A stretch of DNA of 64,000 nt from a bacterium. GTDB lineage: Bacteria; Planctomycetota; Planctomycetia; Pirellulales; Pirellulaceae. Shown piece by piece: positions 9,070 to 16,218 of the stretch (position 1 is the stretch's first letter; every line of letters starts with the position of its first letter). The stretch covers positions 186,001-250,000 of the forward strand of contig WGNR01000006.1 in the NCBI GenBank assembly GCA_016124445.1, given 5' to 3'. The notes under the pieces were generated by a model. It was not told the DNA's origin. It saw nothing but the letters and a program-made list of their open reading frames with translations, and ran no database searches. Made by a program: the position numbers and the translations under genes.

Positions 9070-9966
9070 ATGAAATCTTCTCGACGTACTTTCCTGGCTG
9101 GCTGTTCCACCGCCGCTGCATGCACTCTTTCGATGGTTGACCCGGTATCGCTCGTTGCGGAAGAGACCAAACCCGCTGCCAAAGAAAAGCGAATCAAGAA
9201 GGCAGTCAAAATTGGCATGGTTCAGGTGCCCGGCAGCCTGGCCGAGAAGATGGCCGTCCTGAAAGAGCTTGGCTTCGATGGCGTCGAACTCAACTCGCCA
9301 GGCGGCCCCGATGCGGCCGAAGTACAAGAGGCAATCAAAACGACCGGCCTGCCGGTGCATGGTGTCGTCGATTCGATTCACTGGAAGACTCGCCTTTCCG
9401 ATCCCGATCCCGAAGTTCGCGAGAAAGGCCTGGAAGGTTTGATCACCGCCATCAAGGCCAGCAAATCTTACGGCGGCAGCGCGGTGCTGTTGGTCCCCGG
9501 CGTCGTCAACGATCAAGTCACCTACGATCAGTGCTGGGAACGTTCGATCGAGCAAATCAAGAAGGCGATTCCAGTCGCTAAGCAAGAAAACATTCAGATC
9601 TTGATGGAGAACGTCTGGAACAACTTCCTCACCGACCCGAAAGAGACGGCTCGCTTCATCGACGAACTCGACAGTGACATGGTCGGCGCCTACTTCGATG
9701 TTGGCAACGCGGTTCGCTATTCGCCCCCGCACGAATGGATTCCGATCCTCGGCCCGCGCATCAAGAAGCTCGACATCAAAGACTACAGCAAAGAGAACGG
9801 CGGCTTCAAAGCGAAGCTGTTGGAAGGGGACGTGAACTGGCCGAAGGTCATGGCCGCACTCCGCGAAATCGACTACCGAGGCTGGGCCACCGCCGAAATC
9901 CCTGGCGGCGGCAAAGAACGCCTGCAAGAAATCGCCGAGCGGATGGATCGCATCTTCGCGAGCTAG
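9070..9966 (+). CDS. Tat-exported sugar phosphate isomerase/epimerase-like TIM-barrel protein
   Basis: 298 residues. The N-terminus MKSSRRTFLAG followed by a hydrophobic Ala/Cys-rich stretch is a twin-arginine signal, so the folded enzyme is exported. The remainder is an AP-endonuclease-2-type TIM barrel: KIGMVQVPGSLAEKMAVLKE, GFDGVELNSPGG, ILMENVWNNFL, GAYFDVGNAVRY, PRIKKLDIKDYS and the closing GWATAEIPGG. Metal-binding Glu, Asp and His residues of the superfamily are in these motifs. The substrate cannot be read from sequence; planctomycetes carry many such paralogues. It precedes a secreted DUF1080-like gene by 52 bases, so the two may act together on carbohydrate. Confidence 0.85.
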   Translation: MKSSRRTFLAGCSTAAACTLSMVDPVSLVAEETKPAAKEKRIKKAVKIGMVQVPGSLAEKMAVLKELGFDGVELNSPGGPDAAEVQEAIKTTGLPVHGVVDSIHWKTRLSDPDPEVREKGLEGLITAIKASKSYGGSAVLLVPGVVNDQVTYDQCWERSIEQIKKAIPVAKQENIQILMENVWNNFLTDPKETARFIDELDSDMVGAYFDVGNAVRYSPPHEWIPILGPRIKKLDIKDYSKENGGFKAKLLEGDVNWPKVMAALREIDYRGWATAEIPGGGKERLQEIAERMDRIFAS

Positions 9967-10018
9967 TTTCCCACGCACATTCCCTGTTGCCATCTCCTCC
10001 ACAGATGGAATCAATCTG

Positions 10019-10696
10019 ATGAAGACGTTCGCCGCGTTCACGACGCTTGCCTTTTTGCTTGTGCTGACAAACACGCAGTCCGCCGAGTGCGAAGACTACA
10101 AGCCGCAGCTCTTCAAGTCGGTGAAGCTGATCTACGATGAACAGTTCGACACCGACGGGCCGATCACCAAAGACAACCCGCATTGGATCACGCGTCAGGG
10201 AACGCCGTGGAATGTTAAAGATGGTGTGCTGACCGGTAGCATTGCTTCGGAAGAATATCAGAAGATGATGCGTGCCAAAGGGGACTCGCACGACGGTACT
10301 CGGACCGTCGTTTGGTTGAAGCCAGTCCCTGAGGCCTTCGCCATTCAGATGCGGGTTCGCTACAACAACAGCGGAAAGAAGGGCAGAAACCGCGGCTGCC
10401 TCCTCGACCTGGGGCACCATGTCAACTCGTTCATCTTCGGCGAAGAAGAGACGACGCTGACCCTGCAGAAGAAAAAGAAGATCCAGATCGACGGCAAGTT
10501 CTTCCCGCTCAACCAGTGGAATGGCGTCACGATCGAAATCAAAGAAGGCGAGATCGTGATGCAAGTGAATGACCGCAAAGAAGTCATCCGCGATCCCCTG
10601 ATCACGATGAAAGAGTCACAGCAAATTGACTTCAAGGGCCAGGACCTGGAAACGATTCAGATTGATTGGGTGAAGCTGTACGAACCGGTGGAATAG
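10019..10696 (+). CDS. Secreted DUF1080-like (laminin-G-type fold) protein
   Basis: 225 residues with a signal peptide (MKTFAAFTTLAFLLVLTNTQ, cleavage near SAEC). The mature part follows the DUF1080/3-keto-disaccharide hydrolase-like beta-sandwich pattern: an initial LIYDEQFDTDGPI, then WNVKDGVLTGS, a central FAIQMRVRYNNSGKKGRNRG, and QWNGVTIEIKEGEIVMQVND before a final IQIDWVKLYEP strand. Such proteins are common and expanded in planctomycetes, and some act on sugars. It abuts the next gene without a gap. Confidence 0.75.
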   Translation: MKTFAAFTTLAFLLVLTNTQSAECEDYKPQLFKSVKLIYDEQFDTDGPITKDNPHWITRQGTPWNVKDGVLTGSIASEEYQKMMRAKGDSHDGTRTVVWLKPVPEAFAIQMRVRYNNSGKKGRNRGCLLDLGHHVNSFIFGEEETTLTLQKKKKIQIDGKFFPLNQWNGVTIEIKEGEIVMQVNDRKEVIRDPLITMKESQQIDFKGQDLETIQIDWVKLYEPVE

Positions 10697-11290
10697 ATGC
10701 CACTCTCGCCGGCTAGATTCTGGAATTGGTTTCGTGGTTTCGCCGACCGCTTGCCCGTCGATGAAATCCCCGACACGCTTCAAGACGAACTGTTATCGCA
10801 GCTACATGGTTACGACGATCGTCTCTATTTTCTTCTTTCCACGGATTCGACACCCCGCGAGCTAATTGTCACCGCAAATGGCGTCTTGGCGGCCTTCGAA
10901 GCGGCAGATGCCCTCGTTTCTGCCGCGCCCGATCTGTCAGGTTGGAAATTTCATTCCCTCAAGCCGCCCATGGGATTCGACTTTCGCCACACGGATGGCC
11001 CGATCTCACTCGATGTTTCGCAGTTGTGGTTCGTCCCGCTGACAACACCACAGCACCCAGCAGCACTTGGTGTCGTGATCGGTTTGCCCGATGCCGATTT
11101 CGTATACCAGCATGAATCGGTCGACACGGCCTATACGATCATTTCAACCGCGATTGGCGAAAGAGAGTGCGCGCAAGAGATAGCCCATTTCGCTCTGACG
11201 AAATTGCCGGATTCACCCGAAGAGAATGGCTATCTCGAACTTCCTCGCCTGCCCGATTATATTGAATTCCACAAGCGTCAAAACGGGTGA
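10697..11290 (+). CDS. Conserved-looking hypothetical protein
   Basis: 197 residues; the ATG follows the stop codon of the previous gene directly, implying translational coupling. No signal peptide or membrane segment is visible. The protein starts with a Trp/Phe-rich segment (ARFWNWFRGFADRLP), has a strand-rich middle (DRLYFLLSTDSTPRELIVTA) and ends in a proline-rich tail (LPRLPDYIEFHKR). I do not recognise the family. Codon use matches the neighbours, so I take it as a real cytoplasmic gene. Confidence 0.65.
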   Translation: MPLSPARFWNWFRGFADRLPVDEIPDTLQDELLSQLHGYDDRLYFLLSTDSTPRELIVTANGVLAAFEAADALVSAAPDLSGWKFHSLKPPMGFDFRHTDGPISLDVSQLWFVPLTTPQHPAALGVVIGLPDADFVYQHESVDTAYTIISTAIGERECAQEIAHFALTKLPDSPEENGYLELPRLPDYIEFHKRQNG

Positions 11291-11337
11291 TCGGAGTTTC
11301 ATCGAGGGGCGTTCGATCGGCCCGTTGGGGCTGACAG

Positions 11338-12171
11338 CTACGAATCCATCGAAACCTGAATCAACTGATTCAAGCTTCCTGATCGCAGCCCGCCGAGATC
11401 GAGCGTGACGAACTTGAATCCAATCTCTTGCAAACGTTGATGCAGTTGTTGGCTGGTTTGCAGATCGGCCAGCATCGTGATCGATTCGACCGGAACTTCA
11501 ATCCGGGCCAAATCTCCTTCGTGGTACCGCACACGCAAATCGCGAAGACCTTGATCACGCAAGTAAGCTTCGGCCCGTTCGACCATCTTCAAACGCTCAG
11601 ACGTTACTTCCACGCCGTAAGCGATGCGGCTGGCCAGGCAGGGGGATGCGGGGCGATCCCATACCGGGATGTCCCACTCTTTGGCAATGGCCCTTAACGT
11701 GGCCTTGTCGATCTCGCATTCCAGAAGCGGAGATCGGACGCCGGCGTTCGAGGCGGCAATCATGCCGGGGCGGTGGTCGCCGCGGTCGTCGACGTTTGCG
11801 CCGTTGACGATAAGCTCAGCGGCGAAACAGCTACGAATCAGTCCCAGATGGTCGTACAGTTCCGTCTTGCAGTGAAAGCAGCGATCCGACGCGTTGGCTA
11901 CGTAGCCGGGGCGATCGAGTTCCGACGTTTCGATTACCTCGTGCCGAATGCCAATGGCCTCGGCGACTTCTTTAGCAATTTGAAGATCACGCTCCGCCAC
12001 GCTGGGACTCTTGGCGGTTACCGCCAGCGTTCGATCGCCGAGTGAAAGCTGGGCGGCCTTGGCGACCACGCTGCTATCGACCCCACCCGAAAACGCCACG
12101 ATGCAGCGTTCGAGGCCGTCAAACCAGGAAAGGAGTCGTTGGCTGGCCGGATTGGAAGTCGATTCAGACAT
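11338..12171 (-). CDS. larE: LarE-type ATP-dependent sacrificial sulfur transferase
   Basis: 277 residues from the ATG at 12169-12171; extending to 12294 adds 41 unlikely residues and overlaps the next gene. The PP-loop signature SGGVDSS is at residues 28-34, adenylating the substrate. RCFHCK (Cys99, Cys102) and the PASPCLASR motif (Cys179) supply cysteines; the last aligns with the sulfur-donating cysteine of lactobacillus LarE, and a three-cysteine set is typical of family members proposed to hold an iron-sulfur cluster. In the Lar pathway it sulfurates the nickel-pincer cofactor precursor. No larB, larC or larA is in this window, so the partner is elsewhere or the substrate differs. Confidence 0.85.
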   Translation of the reverse strand: MSESTSNPASQRLLSWFDGLERCIVAFSGGVDSSVVAKAAQLSLGDRTLAVTAKSPSVAERDLQIAKEVAEAIGIRHEVIETSELDRPGYVANASDRCFHCKTELYDHLGLIRSCFAAELIVNGANVDDRGDHRPGMIAASNAGVRSPLLECEIDKATLRAIAKEWDIPVWDRPASPCLASRIAYGVEVTSERLKMVERAEAYLRDQGLRDLRVRYHEGDLARIEVPVESITMLADLQTSQQLHQRLQEIGFKFVTLDLGGLRSGSLNQLIQVSMDS

Positions 12172-12265
12172 CGGGGCAGAGCAGGGGAGTCGTGATGGGT
12201 ACTGGGCAAAACGGCTTGCCGCAACAGTCGATTCTACGTGGGACGGTCCAAGTCGACAACGAGCG

Positions 12266-13195
12266 TCACACAATGCTCCGCAGCGCCTTTTCAATCATTT
12301 CCGGCTTGCCGAGACCATCACGCCACGATTGAGGGATGCCACTTTCTCCCCAAAAGGCACCTGCGAACTGCCCGCAGACGGCTCCGGTTGTGTCGGCATC
12401 GTCGCCCAGATTCACCGCTTTCAAAACGGCTTCTCGGAAGTCAGCCGCATCGTGAAACGCCCACAGGGCAGCTTCGAGGCTTTTCACCACGAACCCGCTC
12501 CCTTCGATCTCCGGCGGCTGGAGTTCTCGAAAGCTTCCATTGGCAACGGTAGCAACCTGGGGGGCCAGCGGCACGATCGATTGAAGTTCTTTGAGCGGCG
12601 GCCAGTCCGAATCGAGTACCTCGTCGCGATCCAAACCACGAATTAAACCGGCGAGAACGAGCGTCATATAACGGCAGGCCGACAGACAGAGCGAACTGCC
12701 ATGTGTCGGGATACTCGACTCGTCGGCGTACCTGGCAAGCTGGTCGATTTGGCCAGGGAAGTATTCGGCGAAGCGAATCGGCACCGGGGCCAACCGCATG
12801 ATCGAACCATTGCCGCTGGAATATTCGTCGCGGCTTGCAGAAGTTTCGGCGTCGCCTGACGCAATAAAACGTTGCAGCGAAGAACGGGTTGCGATGCCAA
12901 TGTCGAAGCAAGTGCCGGTGACCGAGTACTTCCCTTCCCGCATCCAAGAGACATAACGCTTGGCTTGGTCGTTCATGTCCCAGCCAACTTGTCCTATGCT
13001 GTCGGCCAAGGCCAATGCCATGCTGGTATCGTCGGTCCACTCGCCAGGGGCCAGGCGGTGCGGGCCGCCGGTGCGATAGTCGACCACCGGAGTAAACGAA
13101 CCAGGCGGCTTGAACTCAACCGCCGCACCCAACGCATCGCCAACCGCCAGGCCGATCAGACATCCACGTTTGCGATCTAGTTCCGATCCCGCCAT
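12266..13195 (-). CDS. ADP-ribosylglycohydrolase family protein
   Basis: 309 residues. The fold opens with RKRGCLIGLAVGDALGAAVEF and carries the first metal motif WTDDTSMALALADS and the C-terminal motif NLGDDADTTGAVCGQFAGA. Together these supply the Thr/Asp ligands for the two magnesium ions of DraG/ARH-type enzymes. Predicted to be a cytoplasmic hydrolase removing ADP-ribose from proteins or small molecules. It starts 4 bases after the stop of the sigma-54 activator gene, so the two are probably co-transcribed. Confidence 0.88.
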   Translation of the reverse strand: MAGSELDRKRGCLIGLAVGDALGAAVEFKPPGSFTPVVDYRTGGPHRLAPGEWTDDTSMALALADSIGQVGWDMNDQAKRYVSWMREGKYSVTGTCFDIGIATRSSLQRFIASGDAETSASRDEYSSGNGSIMRLAPVPIRFAEYFPGQIDQLARYADESSIPTHGSSLCLSACRYMTLVLAGLIRGLDRDEVLDSDWPPLKELQSIVPLAPQVATVANGSFRELQPPEIEGSGFVVKSLEAALWAFHDAADFREAVLKAVNLGDDADTTGAVCGQFAGAFWGESGIPQSWRDGLGKPEMIEKALRSIV

Positions 13196-13199
13196 GATC

Positions 13200-14570
13200 T
13201 CATTCCCCCTCTTCGTTCAAATACTTTCCGTAGTAATAGCGAAACTGGTGATAGCTCAGCCCCAGTTGCCGGGCAGCTGCGGCCTGGTTGTTGCGGCATT
13301 GCTTCATGGCCTCACCCAGCATCATTCGGCCGAAGTTATCTAAGCGTTCCTTGAAGTTGCCCCCAGGAACTTCCAGCGGCGAATTGGCCAGCATGCCGAT
13401 ATCTTCTGGCGTGATCTCGTCGGTCGTATCGCGATAGGCAGCTCGTTCGATGATGTTCTTCAGTTCGCGTACGTTGCCAGGGAAACGATACTGCCGCAAC
13501 AGGTTGATTGCCGAACGCGAGAGTGTCTTGCCGGCAAACAGCGGGATCTCGCGGGCGAATTGATCGAGGAAGTGTTGCGCCAAGACTTCGATATCGCCCT
13601 GGCGATCGCGCAGCGGCGGGACTTCAATTACCTCGAACGCCAACCGGTCGTAAAGATCGCTGAGGAAAGTTCCTTCGCTGATTCGTTGCCGCAGGTCGAC
13701 GTTGGTCGCGGCGATGATCCGCGCGGTAGTTTTCAGTTCCTTTTGCCCACCGACGCGATTGTACGTGCCGTATTCGACCACGCGGAGGATCTTGCGCTGG
13801 AAGGGGAGCGACATGTGCCCGATCTCGTCGAGGATCAACGTGCCGCCATGGGCCAGGCCGAACTTGCCGTCGCGAGTTTCGTCCGCACCGGTAAACGCAC
13901 CTTTCTCGTGGCCGAACAGCTCGCTCTCGAGCAGTGCCGTTGTGAACGCCGCGCAGTTGACCGTAACGATCGGCCGGTTGTTATCTTTTTGAGCGAAATG
14001 AATCGCACGCGCTACGACTTCCTTGCCGGTACCTCGTTCCCCCACAATCAACACGGGCCGCGGAACCGGAGCGACCAATTGCACGCGCTCGACAATCGCT
14101 CGAATCTCAGGCGACGACCCGATCACCTGGCAGCGCGATTGCAGGTCTTTCTGAAGCTGGGTGTTTTGAGCATCGAGGTTGCGGGCTTCCCGCAGCACTT
14201 CCAACAAGTAGCCCATCTTTCCCAACAGCGTGGCAACGCGCGCGGTTAGTTGCGGCCCGCGGACCAGGAAGTCGTTAGCACCCATCGCAATGGCAGAAGC
14301 GGCCGTCTCGACACTTCCCTGATCGGCGACAATCACAACCAGTGCCGTCGCCGAGATCTCCCGCATCTCGCCGATAAGTTCGGCGCTGGCCCGGCGACCG
14401 TGAATGACAAACAAGCTGTCGTCCGCATTGCTGCGCAATTCGCGGAGTAACAAGTCGTCGTCCGCCACCAGCTGAACTTTGCTTTCCGGCGCAGCATCGC
14501 AGAACGCCGACCGGAGGTCATCCAGCGGATCGTTCTCGGGAGCCAGGATCGTGATTTGTGCGATTTGCAT
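13200..14570 (-). CDS. PspF-like sigma-54 activator with a degenerate receiver domain
   Basis: 456 residues from the ATG at 14568-14570; a GTG at 14604-14606 would start inside the inverted repeat. Residues 1-120 resemble a receiver, but the usual acceptor region reads LFVIHGRR (no Asp) and the conserved Lys is replaced (FLVRGP), so phosphorylation is unlikely. The AAA+ domain follows with Walker A GERGTGKE, the sigma-54 contact loop GAFTGA and Walker B TLILDEIG. The C-terminus is a Fis-type helix-turn-helix ending LGLSYHQFRYYYGKY, close to the YHQFR ending of PspF. Divergent from the SPFH gene at 14754, its likely target. Confidence 0.9.
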   Translation of the reverse strand: MQIAQITILAPENDPLDDLRSAFCDAAPESKVQLVADDDLLLRELRSNADDSLFVIHGRRASAELIGEMREISATALVVIVADQGSVETAASAIAMGANDFLVRGPQLTARVATLLGKMGYLLEVLREARNLDAQNTQLQKDLQSRCQVIGSSPEIRAIVERVQLVAPVPRPVLIVGERGTGKEVVARAIHFAQKDNNRPIVTVNCAAFTTALLESELFGHEKGAFTGADETRDGKFGLAHGGTLILDEIGHMSLPFQRKILRVVEYGTYNRVGGQKELKTTARIIAATNVDLRQRISEGTFLSDLYDRLAFEVIEVPPLRDRQGDIEVLAQHFLDQFAREIPLFAGKTLSRSAINLLRQYRFPGNVRELKNIIERAAYRDTTDEITPEDIGMLANSPLEVPGGNFKERLDNFGRMMLGEAMKQCRNNQAAAARQLGLSYHQFRYYYGKYLNEEGE

Positions 14571-14590
14571 AGCTCCAATGGTATCTGGTG

Positions 14591-14630
14591 ATGTGAGACT
14601 TTTCACTAGATGTAGTGAAAAGTCTCACAT
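14591..14630. promoter_or_regulatory. Perfect 17-bp inverted repeat, candidate upstream activator site
   Basis: ATGTGAGACTTTTCACT (14591-14607) is repeated in inverse orientation at 14614-14630 with a 6-base spacer, with no mismatches. It lies between the divergent sigma-54 activator and SPFH genes, its centre about 110 bases upstream of the predicted sigma-54 transcription start near 14722. That is the usual distance for an enhancer site bound by a Fis-type activator, and it is also placed to allow autoregulation. A hairpin role is possible but no T-run follows on either strand. Confidence 0.7.
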
Positions 14631-14694
14631 TCATAGCAGGTGGCGATATGTTGTAAATTCATTCTGAATAACAGGTTATGGGAATTGTCTCGCT

Positions 14695-14711
14695 TCGGCA
14701 TAGGCAATGCA
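14695..14711 (+). promoter_or_regulatory. Candidate sigma-54 promoter of the SPFH gene
   Basis: TCGGCATAGGCAATGCA carries the invariant GG (14697-14698) and GC (14709-14710) separated by ten bases, as in the -24/-12 element, and matches consensus well in GGCA and TGCA. The predicted start near 14722 leaves a short leader to the ribosome site AAGGAG and the ATG at 14754. Confidence 0.65.
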
Positions 14712-14753
14712 TTTAGAAGCGAAAACTTAACCTCTTGTCTAAGGAGAGCTTCC

Positions 14754-16142
14754 ATGAACTGTGAATCGAGCTGGAAACAATTGCTGCTACGACGCGTGAT
14801 TGTTCTGGCGGTCATCGTCGGATGTGCCGGCGCTGCTGAGGTACTAGTCGAGTCGTATGTTTGGCCGTCGGTTGGCGAGACCTTGGCGTTGCACCAATTG
14901 CAGTCGCCCGAGTGGTCGCACGCCATGCAGACAGCCACGGCCCTGCACGCGACATTTCCGATCGCGCTGCGCGGCATGGTGCTGCTCGCCGGTTTTGCCT
15001 TGTTGGGGCCCGTGCTGTTGAGCCGTCCCACGAAGACCAACGCAGCACAGACACCTTCGCCGTTGTCATCGGTAGGATCACGAAGTAGTGTGATGGGATT
15101 GATGGGTGTGTTGACGCTGCTGTTGGTTTCGACCGGCTGCCAGCCGTACGATCGGCCGGAGTTTGAAGAAATCGACACTTCGGAAACAGGCTTCCTGATT
15201 CCGCTGGAAGGCGCGACTGAAGAGCAGGTGGCCTTTGAATCGGAACGCTATCTTTCCGATCGTAAGGTTGCTGCGAAGCGTGTTCAAGTTCCGCACCGTT
15301 GGGTACAGACCGGCCGCATGTATTACACCGGCGAATGGATGGACACGGTTCGCCTGGTCAAGGTCGATCGTTCGCCGGTCACGCGCGAATGGACGGCCGA
15401 TTCGACCAGCGGAACCAGGACCACGAACGAAGCGATCTGGATCGAGAGTAAAGATTCGGTTGGCTTCTCGGTGGGCTTTAACTGCACCGCGTTCATTGAA
15501 GAAGAGGACACGGCCCGCTTCTTGTACATGTATCGCAGCCGATCGCTGGCGGACATGATGGACTCGGAAGTTCGTGCTCGTATTCAATCGGTCGCGGCCG
15601 AAGCGGCTGCCCGGTACGACCTGGACGAATTGCGTTCGCGCAAGCAAGAGATGGTGGACGATGTCCGTTTAGACGTGATCCCGTTCTTCAAGGAACGTGG
15701 TATCACGATCACCACGATCGGTATGTTCGGCGGTTTCACCTATCAGAACCCGAAGATCCAGGAAGCGATCGACGAGACCTTCGTTGCTCAGCAGAAGAAG
15801 GTGGTCAACATGGCGTTGTTCGATGCCCAGCAAAAGGAGAATGAACGCATCGAACTGGAAGCGGAAGGCCGCGCGAACATGGCCCGAACCGTGGCCCAAG
15901 GTGAAGCGGATGCCATCCGTGAATTGGCCGAAGCGACCCGCGAAGCTCAATCCGATCCGCTGTTCGTGCAACTGAAGCAGTTGGAAGTCGAGCATGACCG
16001 GATCGAGAAATGGAATGGCGAGTACCCGAGCTACCTGTTCCAAATGGGTTCAGGCGGCGACTCGCCAAACCTGATGCTGCAGTTGCCGGCCCAATCGGCC
16101 AGCAGCGCGATGGGCAACGCAATGAGTCAGCCACACAGCTGA
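14754..16142 (+). CDS. SPFH/band-7 membrane protein under sigma-54 control
   Basis: 462 residues from the ATG at 14754, preceded by AAGGAG. Hydrophobic segments are at about residues 13-30, 70-89 and 113-128; the last ends LLLVSTGC, which resembles a lipobox but is internal. A band-7/prohibitin-like domain follows (TGRMYYTGEWMDTVRLVKVD, then RARIQSVAAEAAARYDLDEL and the FFKERGITITTIGMFGG strand), then a helical Glu/Ala/Arg-rich stretch with repeated EAEGRANMARTVAQGEADA typical of oligomerising SPFH proteins. Likely a membrane scaffold in an envelope-stress response, analogous in control to the psp system although no PspA is present. A terminator-like hairpin follows. Confidence 0.85.
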   Translation: MNCESSWKQLLLRRVIVLAVIVGCAGAAEVLVESYVWPSVGETLALHQLQSPEWSHAMQTATALHATFPIALRGMVLLAGFALLGPVLLSRPTKTNAAQTPSPLSSVGSRSSVMGLMGVLTLLLVSTGCQPYDRPEFEEIDTSETGFLIPLEGATEEQVAFESERYLSDRKVAAKRVQVPHRWVQTGRMYYTGEWMDTVRLVKVDRSPVTREWTADSTSGTRTTNEAIWIESKDSVGFSVGFNCTAFIEEEDTARFLYMYRSRSLADMMDSEVRARIQSVAAEAAARYDLDELRSRKQEMVDDVRLDVIPFFKERGITITTIGMFGGFTYQNPKIQEAIDETFVAQQKKVVNMALFDAQQKENERIELEAEGRANMARTVAQGEADAIRELAEATREAQSDPLFVQLKQLEVEHDRIEKWNGEYPSYLFQMGSGGDSPNLMLQLPAQSASSAMGNAMSQPHS

Positions 16143-16160
16143 TGCGAGTGACTACTAGAC

Positions 16161-16188
16161 GCTGCGGCCTGCTCTCTCAGGCCGCAGC
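16161..16188 (+). terminator. Hairpin terminator after the SPFH gene
   Basis: GCTGCGGCCTG (16161-16171) pairs perfectly with CAGGCCGCAGC (16178-16188) around CTCTCT, followed only by ATTT. It separates two convergent genes; the short T-run makes efficiency uncertain. Confidence 0.6.
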
Positions 16189-16218
16189 ATTTGGCGGGGC
16201 AAATCGTCTGTTAGCAAT

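Noticed and set aside
9037..10074. A 345-codon minus-strand frame across the TIM-barrel gene
   Set aside because: Antisense to a Tat-exported enzyme with clear motifs, and it also runs over a hairpin-flanked intergenic region; no family signature.
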